From an uncultured Collinsella sp. (lineage in GTDB: Bacteria; Actinomycetota; Coriobacteriia; Coriobacteriales; Coriobacteriaceae): 7,279 nucleotides of DNA. The stretch spans positions 1-7,279 of the forward strand of contig URTD01000089.1 in the NCBI GenBank assembly GCA_900550735.1, read 5' to 3'. Both the position numbers and the translations under genes were made by a program. Position 1 is the stretch's first letter. Each line of letters opens with the position of its first letter. Below the pieces are notes generated by a model. That model did no database searches and was not told the DNA's origin. It worked only from the letters and a program-made list of their open reading frames with translations. Positions 6,103 through 7,279 of the stretch are shown here, in pieces.

Positions 6103-7279
6103 CTACCTCACGTTGTCGTTCATCGCGAAAGAGTTCTTCATGGCGCAGCTCGTGGTGTAGAGCACCTTGCCCAGCAGGGCATCGGTCTCCACGCGAACAC
6201 GCTCGGCAAAGGCCTCGTTGGCGCGTGCAAGCTCGGCAGGCACCTCGACCTCGGGCAGAGCGGCTACGGCAGCGTCGACGTCATGGATCTGCTTGTGGCC
6301 CATGCCACCGACCTTCTCCTGATAGTCCTCCACAGCGCGGCCGCACTCATGGAAGCGGACGTCGGCCAGGGCGCCGATCAGGCGGTTGGCCCAGTAGAAG
6401 TTTTCGGACGTCACGCGAGCCTGCGTGTCGGCATAGTACTCGGGCATGGTCTCGACGTTGGCGTACAGCGGAACCAGCGCGTTAAACGAGTTGGAGCCAA
6501 AGGCCATCCACTGCACGGCGCGATAGGCCGGCTGCGCATAGGGACGCAGCTGCAACACGGCGAGCTGGCTGTTGCGGTTGATGCCGATGGGGCGATAGGC
6601 GCCGCGCGTGGCGGGCGTGCCCTTGCTGCCGTAGCAGTCGTACTCCGTGCCCTGGTAGTGGCTCGAGAGTACGTACTTAATGTCCTCGATGGTCACCTTG
6701 CGCTCGGGCTGACGGGCCCACGGGATGTCGTCGGAGGTGGGCTTGTGGTCGGCGTCCGGGCCGTCCCACACCTCGTCGTACGGGTTGAGGAAGCGCTGCA
6801 TGTACCAGGCGCGCGGGGTGTTGTACACGTGGTCGGAGTCGGAGTGGGAGCCGAAGGCATCGCGCGGGTTGAACGGGGTAGTGTTCTCCACCGCGAGGTC
6901 CAAATGGTTGGTTTCGATGAATTCGGCAAGGTCTTCGGAACACATGTGTGCTTCCTGGTCACCCAGGGCGTCCTCAAGGTCGAATTCGTCGATACCGAGC
7001 TGGTTCGGCATGGTCACGTAGGCCTCGTCCGGCACGCGCTTGGCAATCCAGTGATGGCCGCCCACAGTTTCCAGCCACCAGATTTCGTTGGAGTCGGAGA
7101 AGGCGACGCCATTCATCTCGTAGGTGCCGAATTCCTCAAGCAGCGCGCCGAGGCGCTGGACGCCCTCGCGTGCGGTCTTGACATACGGCAGCACGATGGT
7201 CAGGAAGTCCTCTTCGCCGATGCCGCCGGGCACCTCGGGCTCATCGCCCTTGGCCGGCGTGTATTCCACGAACGGGTCG
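6103..7279 (-). CDS. C69-family dipeptidase (PepD-like), N-terminus outside the window
   Basis: Cytoplasmic Ntn-hydrolase-type dipeptidase of peptidase family C69, which cleaves a broad range of dipeptides and feeds amino acids to metabolism. The visible 391 residues start DPFVEYTPAKGDEPEVPGG with no start codon: the GTG at 7269 is an internal Val, because the frame stays open to the window end. Seen: GIGEEDFLTIVLPYVKTARE (about 20-39 of the visible part), then GTYEMNGVAFSD, EIWWLETVGGHHWIAKRVPD and NQLGIDEFD, all typical of the PepD family, and a C-terminal region with QWMAFGSNSFNALVPLY. Family members are about 470-540 residues, so roughly 110-130 residues are missing, including the N-terminal nucleophilic cysteine, whose integrity cannot be judged here. 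The gene ends with TAG at 6105-6103. It lies 99 nt upstream of the phasin-like gene on the same strand, with no clear functional link. Confidence 0.92.
   Translation of the reverse strand, partial: DPFVEYTPAKGDEPEVPGGIGEEDFLTIVLPYVKTAREGVQRLGALLEEFGTYEMNGVAFSDSNEIWWLETVGGHHWIAKRVPDEAYVTMPNQLGIDEFDLEDALGDQEAHMCSEDLAEFIETNHLDLAVENTTPFNPRDAFGSHSDSDHVYNTPRAWYMQRFLNPYDEVWDGPDADHKPTSDDIPWARQPERKVTIEDIKYVLSSHYQGTEYDCYGSKGTPATRGAYRPIGINRNSQLAVLQLRPYAQPAYRAVQWMAFGSNSFNALVPLYANVETMPEYYADTQARVTSENFYWANRLIGALADVRFHECGRAVEDYQEKVGGMGHKQIHDVDAAVAALPEVEVPAELARANEAFAERVRVETDALLGKVLYTTSCAMKNSFAMNDNVR

Noticed and set aside
1..7279. Mobile elements, CRISPR arrays or attachment sites
   Set aside because: No transposase or integrase, no regularly spaced short repeats and no terminal inverted repeats were seen.

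Overview
The window reads as a gene-dense, roughly 60% G+C chromosomal segment with every recognisable gene on the minus strand, so it reads right to left. The protein types suggest a gut actinobacterium of the class Coriobacteriia, most likely Collinsella or a close relative: a C69 dipeptidase, an AarF/UbiB kinase next to a small phasin-like protein, and a large secreted DUF4430/propeller/InlB-repeat protein. This assignment rests on recalled family resemblance, not on a search.

Layout from right to left. (1) 6103-7279 is the C-terminal three quarters of a cytoplasmic C69-family dipeptidase; its N-terminus and nucleophile lie outside the window. (2) A short intergenic stretch holds a possible promoter. 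(3) 5587-6003 encodes a small helical phasin-like protein, followed after 8 nt by (4) 3815-5578, a complete AarF/UbiB-family atypical kinase with two C-terminal membrane segments. These two look like one transcription unit, closed by a clear intrinsic terminator at 3736-3763. (5) 3466-3735 is an untranslated leader containing a compact cobalamin (B12) riboswitch and a strong downstream hairpin that reuses part of the aptamer. (6) 1-3384 is one very large secreted-protein gene that runs off the left edge: signal peptide, Ala/Ser/Thr/Glu-rich linker, four DUF4430 domains (the fold of the transcobalamin/intrinsic factor C-terminal domain), a PQQ-like beta-propeller, one InlB/Listeria-Bacteroides repeat and a Gly-rich linker.

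Two points stand out. A B12 riboswitch in front of four tandem transcobalamin-like domains points to a surface protein that captures or handles corrinoids and is switched by B12 supply. The reading frame of that gene is also broken inside the propeller: a stop is reached at 649, yet the coding sequence continues seamlessly in another frame from 682 to the window edge. The break can be confined to about 30 bp containing a run of five C (672-676 on the plus strand as G). Adding one C would restore a single open frame, so this is a sequencing error, a real inactivating indel, or a phase-variable tract.

The long plus-strand open frames opposite these genes are Arg-rich antisense shadows and are not annotated.
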